From Bacteroidota bacterium (GTDB lineage Bacteria > Bacteroidota > Rhodothermia > Rhodothermales > UBA10348): DNA of 64,000 bases. Of this stretch, positions 1-7,970 are shown in pieces; position 1 is the first letter of the stretch; every line of letters begins with the position of its first letter. The notes under the pieces are model-generated. The model did no database searches. It saw only the letters and a program-made list of their open reading frames with translations, and was not told the origin of the DNA. The position numbers and the translations under genes are program-made. Location: the NCBI GenBank assembly GCA_029262855.1, contig JAJCYP010000049.1, forward strand, positions 62,001 through 126,000, given 5' to 3'.

Positions 1-2
1 TT

Positions 3-173
3 AATGGTTCTGAGGTAGGGTACGATTCTGAGCCGAAGTTCGCTTCATCTGGTTTGGCCTGCCCGGTGGTCTGGGTATTTGGCGCGGGTGCCATTGATGT
101 CAACGGATCCCACGACTATCAGACAGACAATGACTCGGTTCTATTTCAACTCCAAAGTACCGTCAGCGGCTGA
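3..173 (+). CDS. 3' end of an unidentified gene (partial)
   Basis: An open frame enters from the left edge and runs 56 codons to a TGA at 171-173. The visible C-terminus ends in 'LQSTVSG' and contains 'GLACPVVWVFGAGAIDVNG'; it is Gly/Ser/Asp-rich as in extracellular beta-rich proteins. No domain can be named from this fragment and the start is outside the window. A 45-bp gap separates it from the lipoprotein gene that follows on the same strand, so the two could share a transcript. Alternatively it could be a chance open frame, but the length, composition and spacing favour a real gene end. Confidence 0.45.
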   Translation, partial: NGSEVGYDSEPKFASSGLACPVVWVFGAGAIDVNGSHDYQTDNDSVLFQLQSTVSG

Positions 174-218
174 GTCTCCTGGCGGATCGGGTAGGGACTC
201 CCCTCCGCCAGGTGTTAC

Positions 219-1445
219 ATGAGAAACACTCTATTCCTTTTGCTAGCTTTCTCCGGATGCGACCAGGCGCCCGCACCAACCGCGCCCACGGGGGGCGAAG
301 AGGATTGGCAGTGGCACCCCCCATCCAGGCTGGTTAACATTGGACGCTATTCTGGGACCTTCGCGTCTGGCCCACTAGATGTGGACGTGACTCCGGACGG
401 CCGTGCCCATCTTGTCGTGCGCCAAGGGGCGGATACGCTCGCTACTCATGAGCGATTTGACTTGATCTACGGAACAGTGGAGAATGGCAGTTGGACAGAG
501 GAGGCCCGTTTCTCTGACTATGGGTGGGTGCCCTTCGCATCGGTATCCGCCAACTCTCAGGGTGCCCACGTATTCTGGTCAGGGATCCCCCACGAAAAGC
601 TTGGTGAGGAGTGGCCGATTTGGAGTAGCCCGGCTGTATTTCACTGCTTCGTAGCAACTCGTGGTTGTTCGCCCCTCCCAACTAAGCTCATCGACTTGAG
701 CGAACGTGATCGCCGTAGACGCATAAGAGGCCTACATTCCGGCCTTGGACCGCAGGGGGCAGCTCACATAGTCCTCCAAGGCTCGTTTGATGTGCCACTT
801 ATTACGGTGAGTCCGGACGGGACAACACTAGGTGATCACCGACTTGCGATTCGCAGTTACCCGAATATCTACGCCGTTGAGGATACGGTCCACCACACCT
901 TTGTTGGGACTCCCAACAGTGCGCTCTACCATTCCCTTATCGTCGACCGGCAGGAAAGCACCCCTCAGTTGGTGTTTGCCCGCGAGTCACACCAGGCCCA
1001 TTTCCCAGCGGTAGCGACAGGGCCAAATGGTGAGCTGCACGTGGTCTTCTACGGTCTGGCGCGTACCGAGAGTCGCAATACCCTCTTCTACCAGCGTTCT
1101 GTCGATGCGGGGGTAACGTGGTCTGCTCCGATGAATCTTCAGGAGTCTGGGAGCCTTTTCTTTATTGCTCCCTCCCTCTTTGTCGATACCGATGGCGGTG
1201 TTCACATCATCAGCACCTTTTTCGGCGATGCGGGGCTCGACGCATCAGGCACGCCGGTCACCACCTTAGTAGACAACTTCTACTCCTTCGTCAAAGATGG
1301 CGTGCCCGTCATAAAAGCAGAGACCGTGTTCCAAAGCGTGAACGCCCTCGGGCCGGCCTTTATCGCCAGTGGCGACGGCCAGAGGGGACTTGCTTATTTA
1401 TATGGGGAAGACGGTTACGTTTACGAGTCATTACTGTCGCGGTGA
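219..1445 (+). CDS. Sialidase-like (Asp-box) secreted lipoprotein, function unknown
   Basis: 408 aa. The N-terminus is a short hydrophobic signal ending in a lipobox-like 'LLAFSGC' (Cys at residue 14), followed by a Pro/Ala/Thr-rich linker, so a membrane-anchored exported protein is expected. The body is beta-strand rich. It has one clear Asp-box, 'SVDAGVTWSAP', as found in sialidase/BNR propellers, and repeated 'GPNGELHVVF'-type strands. A sialidase FRIP motif and catalytic set are not obvious, so enzymatic activity is not claimed. Base composition is lower in GC than the genes to its right (for example 32/60 GC at 841-900 against 39/60 at 2341-2400), hinting at a different origin. The start ATG is the first after the upstream stop. 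Confidence 0.7.
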   Translation: MRNTLFLLLAFSGCDQAPAPTAPTGGEEDWQWHPPSRLVNIGRYSGTFASGPLDVDVTPDGRAHLVVRQGADTLATHERFDLIYGTVENGSWTEEARFSDYGWVPFASVSANSQGAHVFWSGIPHEKLGEEWPIWSSPAVFHCFVATRGCSPLPTKLIDLSERDRRRRIRGLHSGLGPQGAAHIVLQGSFDVPLITVSPDGTTLGDHRLAIRSYPNIYAVEDTVHHTFVGTPNSALYHSLIVDRQESTPQLVFARESHQAHFPAVATGPNGELHVVFYGLARTESRNTLFYQRSVDAGVTWSAPMNLQESGSLFFIAPSLFVDTDGGVHIISTFFGDAGLDASGTPVTTLVDNFYSFVKDGVPVIKAETVFQSVNALGPAFIASGDGQRGLAYLYGEDGYVYESLLSR

Positions 1446-1467
1446 GTCACAACGGAACCGCCGTTAC

Positions 1468-1478
1468 ACTCTCGTGAT
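1468..1478 (+). promoter_or_regulatory. 11-bp motif shared by two upstream regions (copy 1)
   Basis: The sequence 'actctcgtgat' lies 33 bp before the response regulator gene at 1512. The same 11-mer recurs at 3722-3732, 69 bp before the spondin-domain gene at 3802. Both copies sit in short intergenic regions on the same strand and flank the same two-component operon. It could be an operator for that response regulator or a core promoter element; I cannot tell which, and chance is possible. Confidence 0.25.
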
Positions 1479-1511
1479 GCTTTCGGCGCCTAAATCTCCG
1501 TTCTTACCCCC

Positions 1512-2228
1512 ATGCGCCGCATCCTCCTCGTTGAAGACGATCCAGACATCGCCAAGTTGATTCGGGTCAACCTGGAGGGCGAGGGATATACGATTCGGCA
1601 CGAGTCCAATGGACGGGCCGCGCTGGAGGTCGCCCAGGAGCGGGAATTCGAATGCATCATTCTGGACCTGATGCTGCCGGGTATGGACGGCCTGGAGTTC
1701 TGCAAGCGATTCAGACGCGACGATCCGGTCACGCCCATCATCATGCTGACCGCCAAGTCTGAAGAGCTTGACCGCGTGCTCGGACTGGAGATCGGTGCCG
1801 ACGACTACCTCACCAAGCCTTTCAGCGTCAGAGAACTGCTGGCCCGAATCAAGGCGATCCAGCGCCGCATGGAGACCAATCTCCAGGAGCAATCGACCCG
1901 AAAGGAACCCGATTCGGCTACCTTCGGCCCGCTTCACATTCACTTTGTCAAGAGACGCGTGACGCTGGCCGAGCAGAACGTGACCCTGACCGCGAGGGAG
2001 TACGACCTTCTGGCCCTGTTCGCCCGTAATCCGGGCCGCGCCTATGACCGCCGGACGCTGCTGGATGCCGTCTGGGGTTACCAGTTTGACGGCTACGACC
2101 ACACGGTCAACTCGCACATCAATCGCCTACGCAACAAGATCGAACTTGACAGTTCTGCCCCTCGGTTCATCCAAACGGTATGGGGCGTGGGCTACCGATT
2201 CGCAGAGCCGGGAGAGGTGTTGATCTGA
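1512..2228 (+). CDS. OmpR/PhoB-family response regulator
   Basis: 238 aa. The N-terminal receiver domain (about 1-120) has the acidic pair 'VEDDPD', phospho-acceptor Asp52 in 'LDLMLPGMDG', Thr80 and Lys102 in 'DDYLTKPFS'. A winged-helix DNA-binding domain (about 140-235) ends in 'TVWGVGYRF', the classical OmpR signature. The length is normal for the family. It precedes and overlaps the histidine kinase gene at 2180, so the two form a two-component system expressed together. Receiver and output domains look intact. The signal sensed and the regulon are not visible; the T9SS cargo gene just downstream is a plausible target but this is inference. Confidence 0.95.
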   Translation: MRRILLVEDDPDIAKLIRVNLEGEGYTIRHESNGRAALEVAQEREFECIILDLMLPGMDGLEFCKRFRRDDPVTPIIMLTAKSEELDRVLGLEIGADDYLTKPFSVRELLARIKAIQRRMETNLQEQSTRKEPDSATFGPLHIHFVKRRVTLAEQNVTLTAREYDLLALFARNPGRAYDRRTLLDAVWGYQFDGYDHTVNSHINRLRNKIELDSSAPRFIQTVWGVGYRFAEPGEVLI

Positions 2229-3688
2229 TTCGCCCCCTCAAGACGCTCTTTGGCCGGCTTGCGCTCGCCTACGTCCTGGTGCTCCTGGTGGTAGGCGCGA
2301 CGGTGGCGTGGTTGGCGCTCGGTGCGCAGGAGGACTTCGCACGCGAAGCTGACCAGAGGCTGCACGTCAGCCTGGCCCAGAATCTGGCCACGGAGTTCGC
2401 CCCGTTCATCCACATGATGCCCGACTACGAGGGCGTCGAGGAGACCATCCACAACCTGATGGTCTACAATCCGCGCATCGAGATCTACGTCCTCGACAGT
2501 ACGGGCACGATCCTCTCCTATTTCTCGGATCCAGCCAAGATTGTCCGCGAGCGCGTGGATCTCGGACCGGTGAACACCTTCCTTCAGGGTGACCACGCGT
2601 TCCCGCTTCTCGGCCCTGACCCCAGAAGCCTCACCGAATCGAAGCCCTTCTCCGTGGCCCCTATCGACCTCGGGAATGGGCAGGGATTCCTGTACGTTAT
2701 TCTCGGAGGCGAGCTGGTCGAGGCCAGCCTCAGCGCCGCCAGCGGTAGCTACATCACGCGATTCCTTCTTCTGGCGATTGGGCTGGTGGTGTTGGCTTCA
2801 GCAGTGATCGGGCTGGGGCTGTTCTTCCTACACACTCGCCGATTTCAGCGCATGCAGCGGACGGTGCGCCGATTCTCCGAAGGTGACCTGGAGGCACGGA
2901 TCGATGTGACCGGCGGGGATGACGTAGCCGACCTCTCCCGAACGTTCAATGAGATGGCCAATCGCATCACGGCCGTTCTGGAGGAATTGCGATTCACGGA
3001 TCAGCAACGCCGCGAGCAGGTCGCCAACATCTCGCATGATCTCAAGACGCCGCTGTCGTCCATCATGGGTTTCGTCGAGACCATCCATTTGAAAGGCGAT
3101 GCGCTCTCGGCCGAGGATCGCGATCAATACCTGCGGGTGATTGGCAACAACGCGGAGACGTTGAGCCGTCTGGTTTCGCAACTTTCAGAACTGGCGCGAT
3201 TGGAGTCCCTCTCGGTGGAACTGAATCCGGAGCCTTTCAATCTGGAAGAGTTGATTCAGGATGTCGCCCTCTCCTTCATGCCCATGGCTGAGGAGAAAGG
3301 CGTGGCGCTGGAGACGGAGCTTTCGGGGGAGCAGCCCCGAGTCCTGGCTGACCTCGGAATGATGGAGCGTGTCGTGAGTAACCTCATCCGGAATGCCATC
3401 CAGTACACCGACCGCGGCGGGCAAATTTCCGTGGTGGTGGGGCAGCACGAGGACCAAATCACCGTGGCCGTCAAAGACACCGGATGCGGAATCGCCCAGC
3501 AAGATCTGGTGATGGTCACAGAGCGATTCTATCGGGTTGACAAGAGTCGCCAGAGCGGGGCGGGAATGGGCCTTGGACTGGCCATCGTCGAGATGATCCT
3601 CCGACTCCACGGCGCCAGTCTCTCCATCCAGAGCGAACTGAATCGCGGCACGACACTCAGTTTTGGACTGACGCCGATGGCGGGCTGA
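2180..3688 (+). CDS. Sensor histidine kinase, HAMP type
   Basis: 502 aa from the ATG at 2180, which overlaps the regulator gene by 49 bp. A later non-ATG start near 2225-2228 is possible, because the sequence 'gggagagg' sits just before it and the protein's first 15 residues there are not membrane-like. Transmembrane helices at about 24-46 and 195-217 bracket a periplasmic sensor region of about 150 residues. HAMP follows ('GDLEARIDVTGGDDVADLS'), then the HisKA box 'NISHDLKTPLSSIMG' with His286, then an HATPase domain with an N box ('LIRNAIQYTD') and G boxes ('DTGCGIA', 'GMGLGLAIV'). It is an intact membrane kinase and cognate partner of the preceding regulator by position. The ligand is unknown. 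Confidence 0.94.
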   Translation: MGRGLPIRRAGRGVDLIRPLKTLFGRLALAYVLVLLVVGATVAWLALGAQEDFAREADQRLHVSLAQNLATEFAPFIHMMPDYEGVEETIHNLMVYNPRIEIYVLDSTGTILSYFSDPAKIVRERVDLGPVNTFLQGDHAFPLLGPDPRSLTESKPFSVAPIDLGNGQGFLYVILGGELVEASLSAASGSYITRFLLLAIGLVVLASAVIGLGLFFLHTRRFQRMQRTVRRFSEGDLEARIDVTGGDDVADLSRTFNEMANRITAVLEELRFTDQQRREQVANISHDLKTPLSSIMGFVETIHLKGDALSAEDRDQYLRVIGNNAETLSRLVSQLSELARLESLSVELNPEPFNLEELIQDVALSFMPMAEEKGVALETELSGEQPRVLADLGMMERVVSNLIRNAIQYTDRGGQISVVVGQHEDQITVAVKDTGCGIAQQDLVMVTERFYRVDKSRQSGAGMGLGLAIVEMILRLHGASLSIQSELNRGTTLSFGLTPMAG

Positions 3689-3721
3689 GAGAGGATTCAC
3701 GAAAGTCCACTTCTCCGTGAG

Positions 3722-3732
3722 ACTCTCGTGAT
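3722..3732 (+). promoter_or_regulatory. 11-bp motif shared by two upstream regions (copy 2)
   Basis: Second copy of 'actctcgtgat', in the 113-bp gap between the kinase stop (3688) and the spondin-domain gene start (3802). See the copy at 1468. A shared element here would be consistent with control of the cargo gene by the adjacent two-component system, but no experimental or comparative support is available in the sequence alone. Confidence 0.25.
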
Positions 3733-3801
3733 ACTCTGTGACGGTGGCGCAACCTGCGCGCCGTTGCTTGAGGAAAAGACACCATCCTCCGCATCGCCGC
3801 C

Positions 3802-6057
3802 ATGTCACCCCGACTCTCGCTTGCCATTGCCCTCCTCCTCGTGACCCTACCAGTATCCGGCCAGTCGCGATTCTTCCGAGTCCAGGTCCAGAATACAGGC
3901 TCGGCCTACTCCTACCTCTCGAGTGGGGCCTTCGATACGCCGGTCGGGGCCACCAGCCCGGCTCCCATCTTTCCGGGAGAGGCGTACGCCTTTGAATTCG
4001 AGGCTGCCGCCGGGTCGAATCTCTCCTTCGCGACCATGTTCGTGCAGTCAAACGATTTGTTCTACGCCCCGGGGGCCAATGGCCTCCCCCTCTGGGACTC
4101 AGCGGGACCGCGCACGGCCGACATTACCTCAGAGCTCATGCTCTGGGACGCGGGAACTGAGGCAAACCAGGAGCCCGGCACCGGTGCGGATCAGGCGCCG
4201 CGGCAATCGGGTGCAAACACCGGGGCCGCCGACTCAGACTCCGCCGTCAGGTTGGTCAACGACGGATTCAGCTATCCGGCAACAGCCGACGTCATCGCCG
4301 CCATGCTTGAGCATCTGGGAGAGACGCGATTCCGCGTCACGCTGACCAACGCTTCCACCGGCTCGACCCTCGCCACGTCAACCGGGACCGTTGCCGTGCC
4401 ACTGTCGCCCGGTGCGTACGCAGTACACGCGCCCAGTGACTCACCGATGTTTGTAAGCGGACAGGCTGATGCTGGAATGGGCTTGGAGGCTCTGGCGGAG
4501 GACGGCGATCCGGCGGGTCTGGCTCTTGCCTTGGCCGCGGAGACGGGCGTGACCAGTATCTTCGCGCCCGGCGTGTGGGTAGTACACCGTGATGGCACTC
4601 CCCTGTTTGTCGATGGGCAGCCCGATTCCGGTGCGGGCCTGGAGGCGATTGCCGAGGACGGTTCGCCCGGCCAACTGGTGGCATCTCTGGCGATGAATGG
4701 CGCGATCTCGGCCGGTGCCTTCGCCGTGCCTGCTGGCGCCGCTGGCGCTGGCGCGCTGCTACCAGGGGCGCAGTATGAGTTTGTCGTGCTGGCCAGCCCT
4801 GGCGACCGCTTGTCCCTGGCGACCATGTTCGTTCAGTCGAACGATCTCTTTGCAGCTACGCCTTCGGATGGCAATGCGCTCTTTGACCAGTCGGGAGCAC
4901 CGGTTTCGGGGTCACTGGGTGCTTCCGTGAGCCTCTGGAACGCCGGGACGGAGGTCGATCAGACGCCGGGTGCCGGCGCGGATCAGGCTCCCCGACAGGC
5001 GGGAGCCGACACGGGAGCCAGTGATCCTAACAACGTCGTCCGGTCTGCGGACGATTCCGGAATTGACGTCGGGCAGGTGCTGAACGTGATGGTCGAGCCC
5101 CTCGAGAGCGTGGCACTGACCGTGACGCTGCGCAATGTGTCGACTGGCACCACAATCACGACCTCGGGCGGCACCGAATCGGCCGTCCCCCTTGCTCCGG
5201 GAGCCTGGGCTGTCCACACCAGCGATATGCTTCTGTTCGCAGCCAACCAGGATGATTTTGGCCGCGGCCTCGAAGCCGTGGCCGAGGACGGTAACCCGAC
5301 TGCGCTGGCCGCGGCGATTGAGCTTCAAGCCGGAGTTGTCGGCGGCGCCTTCAACACACCGGTGGGGGCTACCGGGCCCGCTCCCATATTCCCGGGCGAT
5401 GCGTATGCGTTCACGATTGATGCCGCGCCCGGCGCCCTGCTCTCGCTGGCCACTATGTTCATCCCCTCCAACGATGCCTTCTTCGCACCTGGTGAGAATG
5501 GTATCGCGTTGTGGAATGACGCCGGCCAGCTCCGCTTGGGAGATCTGACCGCTGAGTTCATGCTGTGGGATGCCGGTACCGAGGCCAATGAGGAGCCCGC
5601 CGCCGGTCCAAATCAGGCACCAAATCAAGCGGCAGCCAACACCGGAGACGCAGACACCGACACCCGAGTGCGTCTCATCAGCGATGGATTTACCTACCCC
5701 GCGGTCGAAGATGTGATTGAGGTCACTCTGTCCTTGGCGACGTCGACGGACGTCGATCCCCGCCCTGCCGAGGTCCCTCAGGGCGTGAGCCTCGATCAGA
5801 ACTATCCCAACCCGTTCAATCCACAGACGACGATTCGGTTTGAGCTCGGCGAGGCCGGTCCGGTCAACCTGGCGGTGTTTGATCTTCTGGGGCGCGAAGT
5901 AGCGTCGCTGGCGAATGAATCCCTGAGCGCCGGGGCACACTCCTTTAGTTGGGATGGTCGCGACTTCAGCGGGCTGGGCGTGGCCACTGGGGTGTACGTT
6001 TACCGACTGCGGGCGGGTGGACAGACGGTGAGTCGTCAGATGGTGTTGTTGCAGTAG
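3802..6057 (+). CDS. Triple spondin-domain protein with T9SS C-terminal sorting domain
   Basis: 751 aa. A signal peptide ('LAIALLLVTLPVSGQ', cut near residue 20) is followed by three spondin_N-like repeats, at about 24-170, 177-430 and 437-650. Each carries a 'ATMFVQSNDLF' or 'ATMFIPSNDAFF' strand and a 'LWDAGTEANQEP' or 'LWNAGTEVDQTP' segment, with 'DQAPRQ' and an acidic 'ADTG' loop. The first repeat lacks the 'APGxWxVH...GLEAxAEDG' front half present in the others. The C-terminus from about 663 ('DQNYPNPFNPQTTIRFEL') to 'GVYVYRL' and 'SRQMVLL' is a type A Por sorting domain, so the protein should cross the outer membrane via the type IX system. Spondin domains in other proteins are adhesive; an adhesive surface role is inferred. 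Confidence 0.88.
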   Translation: MSPRLSLAIALLLVTLPVSGQSRFFRVQVQNTGSAYSYLSSGAFDTPVGATSPAPIFPGEAYAFEFEAAAGSNLSFATMFVQSNDLFYAPGANGLPLWDSAGPRTADITSELMLWDAGTEANQEPGTGADQAPRQSGANTGAADSDSAVRLVNDGFSYPATADVIAAMLEHLGETRFRVTLTNASTGSTLATSTGTVAVPLSPGAYAVHAPSDSPMFVSGQADAGMGLEALAEDGDPAGLALALAAETGVTSIFAPGVWVVHRDGTPLFVDGQPDSGAGLEAIAEDGSPGQLVASLAMNGAISAGAFAVPAGAAGAGALLPGAQYEFVVLASPGDRLSLATMFVQSNDLFAATPSDGNALFDQSGAPVSGSLGASVSLWNAGTEVDQTPGAGADQAPRQAGADTGASDPNNVVRSADDSGIDVGQVLNVMVEPLESVALTVTLRNVSTGTTITTSGGTESAVPLAPGAWAVHTSDMLLFAANQDDFGRGLEAVAEDGNPTALAAAIELQAGVVGGAFNTPVGATGPAPIFPGDAYAFTIDAAPGALLSLATMFIPSNDAFFAPGENGIALWNDAGQLRLGDLTAEFMLWDAGTEANEEPAAGPNQAPNQAAANTGDADTDTRVRLISDGFTYPAVEDVIEVTLSLATSTDVDPRPAEVPQGVSLDQNYPNPFNPQTTIRFELGEAGPVNLAVFDLLGREVASLANESLSAGAHSFSWDGRDFSGLGVATGVYVYRLRAGGQTVSRQMVLLQ

Positions 6058-6070
6058 GAGGATCTCCTGC

Positions 6071-6664
6071 CTAGTCCTTCAACTCCGGCGGTACCACTTC
6101 CTCCACCGGTAAGGCAACCTCTGAAACCAGCTTTGCCGAAACCACAGCTCCAGGAAGATGGACGGTGCGGGACGTGTAGCGTCCCTCCGCTGGATCCCGG
6201 TAGACCTCCAGGCACCGGCCAATGAGGTCTACAATCCAGTACTCCGGAATTCCGGATTTAGCGTAGAGACCCTGCTTGGCATGCCGGTCCCTTTCAAGCG
6301 AGGTGTCGGCTACTTCAACGACCAGCAGGACGTCCTTGCCCTGTAAAGGCTTAGCCCAACTGATTCGCTCGGTTGGCACCAGCATCAGGTCGGGTACGAC
6401 CTGTGTATTCTCCCCGATGTTCAGGCCGTTTTGAACATCCACCATCACCTCCTGCGAAACCTGTCGGCGAAGCCGATGCGCCAGTCGGCGCACCGACGTC
6501 ATGTGCGGATTGCCGATTGGGCTCATCGCGACCACCTGGCCGTCAATGAGCTCCACCCTGTCTTCGCGCGAGAGGATTCCTGCTTCTCCCATCGCGAGGT
6601 AGTCCTCGATCGAGAACCGATGCGGTTGGGAATGAACCTCCAGGGTGGGCATTGCGACTTGCAT
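6071..6664 (-). CDS. Uma2 family (DUF820) endonuclease-like protein
   Basis: About 197 aa starting at the ATG at 6664 ('MQVAMPTLEVHS'); a longer frame runs to 6772, but the extra residues do not resemble the family and would nearly reach the neighbouring PIN gene. The PD-(D/E)XK-type core is visible: 'SREDRVELIDGQ', 'VVPDLMLV' with the Asp, 'LLVVEVADTS' with the Glu, then 'RHAKQGLYAKSGIPEYW' with the conserved Lys and Tyr-Trp. These proteins are common in cyanobacteria and FCB bacteria and their biological role is unsettled. It is separated by 94 bp from a VapC-like toxin gene on the same strand, a frequent genomic neighbourhood for mobile small genes. Confidence 0.88.
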   Translation of the reverse strand: MQVAMPTLEVHSQPHRFSIEDYLAMGEAGILSREDRVELIDGQVVAMSPIGNPHMTSVRRLAHRLRRQVSQEVMVDVQNGLNIGENTQVVPDLMLVPTERISWAKPLQGKDVLLVVEVADTSLERDRHAKQGLYAKSGIPEYWIVDLIGRCLEVYRDPAEGRYTSRTVHLPGAVVSAKLVSEVALPVEEVVPPELKD

Positions 6665-6758
6665 GATGTGGTCTCGGTTGTCACGCGGCTCGTTTCGATG
6701 GGTTTCTGCACCCATGGAGCGATGGTCACGCCGAGCGCCAGCCGTTCGTGATTGGAGC

Positions 6759-7169
6759 CTAGCCGCCCACAAACTCCTCCATCGTCACCGCCGTCTCCGG
6801 AAACGCCGCGGCAAGCTTTCGATCTCCTGTCACAAGCGTCGCTCCCAGCATCTGAGCCGTTGCCACGAACTCGCAGTCAAAGGCTGTACAGTTCGATTCA
6901 TCGGCAAGGCGAAGCACATCCGCTGCTGCCGTTGAGAACGTTCGGGCTTGCATATCCAACTCACATCGCTGGACGATTTCGATAGCCTGGTTCACGGTCA
7001 CCAGGCCCTGCCTCATGTAGGTGGCCAGCACGTTTCGTAGTTCTGGTCGCCACTGAGCGGGAGCCAGCCATTGGGAGTCCTTCCTGCGCACCGCTTCGGC
7101 AAGGGCTACTCGGTCTCTCGGAGTGCCGGCCCAGAAATAAGTCAGGACGTCCGTATCAACTACGATCAT
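6759..7169 (-). CDS. PIN-domain ribonuclease toxin (VapC-like), module 1
   Basis: 136 aa from the ATG at 7169; the in-frame ATG at 7190 would add seven non-conserved residues. The PIN acidic residues are visible: Asp in 'IVVDTDVLTYFW', Glu in 'WRPELRNVL', Asp in 'CTAFDCEFVATAQ', and a C-terminal Asp in 'LVTGDRKLAAAFP'. VapC toxins cleave specific RNAs, most often tRNA or rRNA, and are neutralised by a cognate antitoxin. The start codon overlaps the antitoxin stop by 4 bp (ATGA), so translation is coupled. All four catalytic positions are present, so the toxin is probably active. Confidence 0.9.
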   Translation of the reverse strand: MIVVDTDVLTYFWAGTPRDRVALAEAVRRKDSQWLAPAQWRPELRNVLATYMRQGLVTVNQAIEIVQRCELDMQARTFSTAAADVLRLADESNCTAFDCEFVATAQMLGATLVTGDRKLAAAFPETAVTMEEFVGG

Positions 7170-7405
7170 GGCAGTCCCTCCCTCTTCCACTTGGGATCGT
7201 AAGGTGGGAGATTCTCCAAACCAAGCTTAGCCCTGAGCGCGCGGGCCTCCTGGATAACCTCGTCGGCGCTCTGTTCCTCTGGCATCACGATCGAGCGCAG
7301 ACAGGCAATAATCTCCTTGTTCATGCTCCGCCCATTGAGCCGGGCCCGATCCTTGATTCGGTCGACAAGCTCGAGGGGGATCTGTTTGATGGTGAGGTTT
7401 GGCAT
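7166..7405 (-). CDS. Ribbon-helix-helix antitoxin (FitA/Arc-like), module 1
   Basis: 79 aa from the ATG at 7405 ('MPNLTIKQIPLELVDRIKDR'). The N-terminal half is a ribbon-helix-helix fold: a short strand 'NLTIKQIP', helix 'LVDRIKDRARLNGRSMNKEI' and a second helix. The C-terminal half ('RALRAKLGLENLPPYDPKW') would wrap around the PIN toxin encoded immediately downstream with a 4-bp overlap. An inverted repeat lies directly upstream of the start (7410-7434), which fits autoregulation by the toxin-antitoxin complex. A start at 7432 is possible but would include the palindrome in the coding sequence. Confidence 0.88.
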   Translation of the reverse strand: MPNLTIKQIPLELVDRIKDRARLNGRSMNKEIIACLRSIVMPEEQSADEVIQEARALRAKLGLENLPPYDPKWKREGLP

Positions 7406-7409
7406 AACA

Positions 7410-7434
7410 AAATGGTACCGTTGTGAAACCATTT
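7410..7434. promoter_or_regulatory. Putative operator of toxin-antitoxin module 1
   Basis: A perfect 7-bp inverted repeat, 'aaatggt' (7410-7416) and 'accattt' (7428-7434), with an 11-bp spacer, ends 5 bp upstream of the antitoxin ATG. Ribbon-helix-helix antitoxins commonly bind such palindromes over their own promoter. Assigned by position and symmetry only. Confidence 0.5.
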
Positions 7435-7685
7435 AACTACCTCGCGATGAATGATTGGTTTCAGTACCAAGAGTCGTCGACGCCCCTCAGTGTCACACGC
7501 CCTGACAACCGTGCAGATGTCTCGCGCCCGGGGGTTTCGTTTTCCCGATGACACAGCAGAGCCGTGGACCTAACCCCCACACCCCCATGCTGCGGTCATC
7601 GCGGTATGGAGGGAGGCCGTTCCGTGACATCCTGGAAGAAGCCGTCCTCTCATTACCGGAGGAACACAAATTTTACGGATGCATA

Positions 7686-7970
7686 ATGACTGCAAATAGA
7701 TTCATAACGGAACCAGTGGCAACTCTCACGCTAAAGGGCCTCCCTGATTCATTGTTGGATCGTCTCCGCGAGGCGGCCGAGGCCGAACGACGTAGCCTCA
7801 ATCAGCAAGCCATCTTCCTTCTGGAGAGTGCTCTTCCCAACCGGGCGCCTGGGGATTTTCAGTCATTCATGCAGTTATTTCAGGCAGAATGGGGCGTGGG
7901 AGACCTCACTGATTCCGATTTCGAAGGCCTTCGTGTGAGGGATGGATATCGGGACGGATCGGAGCCATGA
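7686..7970 (+). CDS. Ribbon-helix-helix antitoxin, module 2
   Basis: 94 aa from the ATG at 7686. The frame is open to 7548, but the residues before Met47 of that frame do not resemble an antitoxin. A GTG at 7716, giving 'VATLTLKGLPDSLLDRLREA', is an alternative that would start right at the ribbon. The core 'ATLTLKGLPDSLLDRLREAA' plus 'RRSLNQQAIFLLESAL' is the FitA/Arc-type ribbon-helix-helix. The acidic C-terminal tail contains 'DLTDSDFEGLRVRDGY'. The stop overlaps the following PIN toxin start by 4 bp. It faces away from module 1, with a gap of about 280 bp between the two antitoxin starts. Confidence 0.87.
   Translation: MTANRFITEPVATLTLKGLPDSLLDRLREAAEAERRSLNQQAIFLLESALPNRAPGDFQSFMQLFQAEWGVGDLTDSDFEGLRVRDGYRDGSEP

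Noticed and set aside
4912-5940. 342-codon minus-strand frame opposite the spondin-domain gene
   Set aside because: It lies inside a repeat-bearing, signal-peptide-bearing T9SS gene; the antisense product is low-complexity and repeats mirror the spondin repeats.
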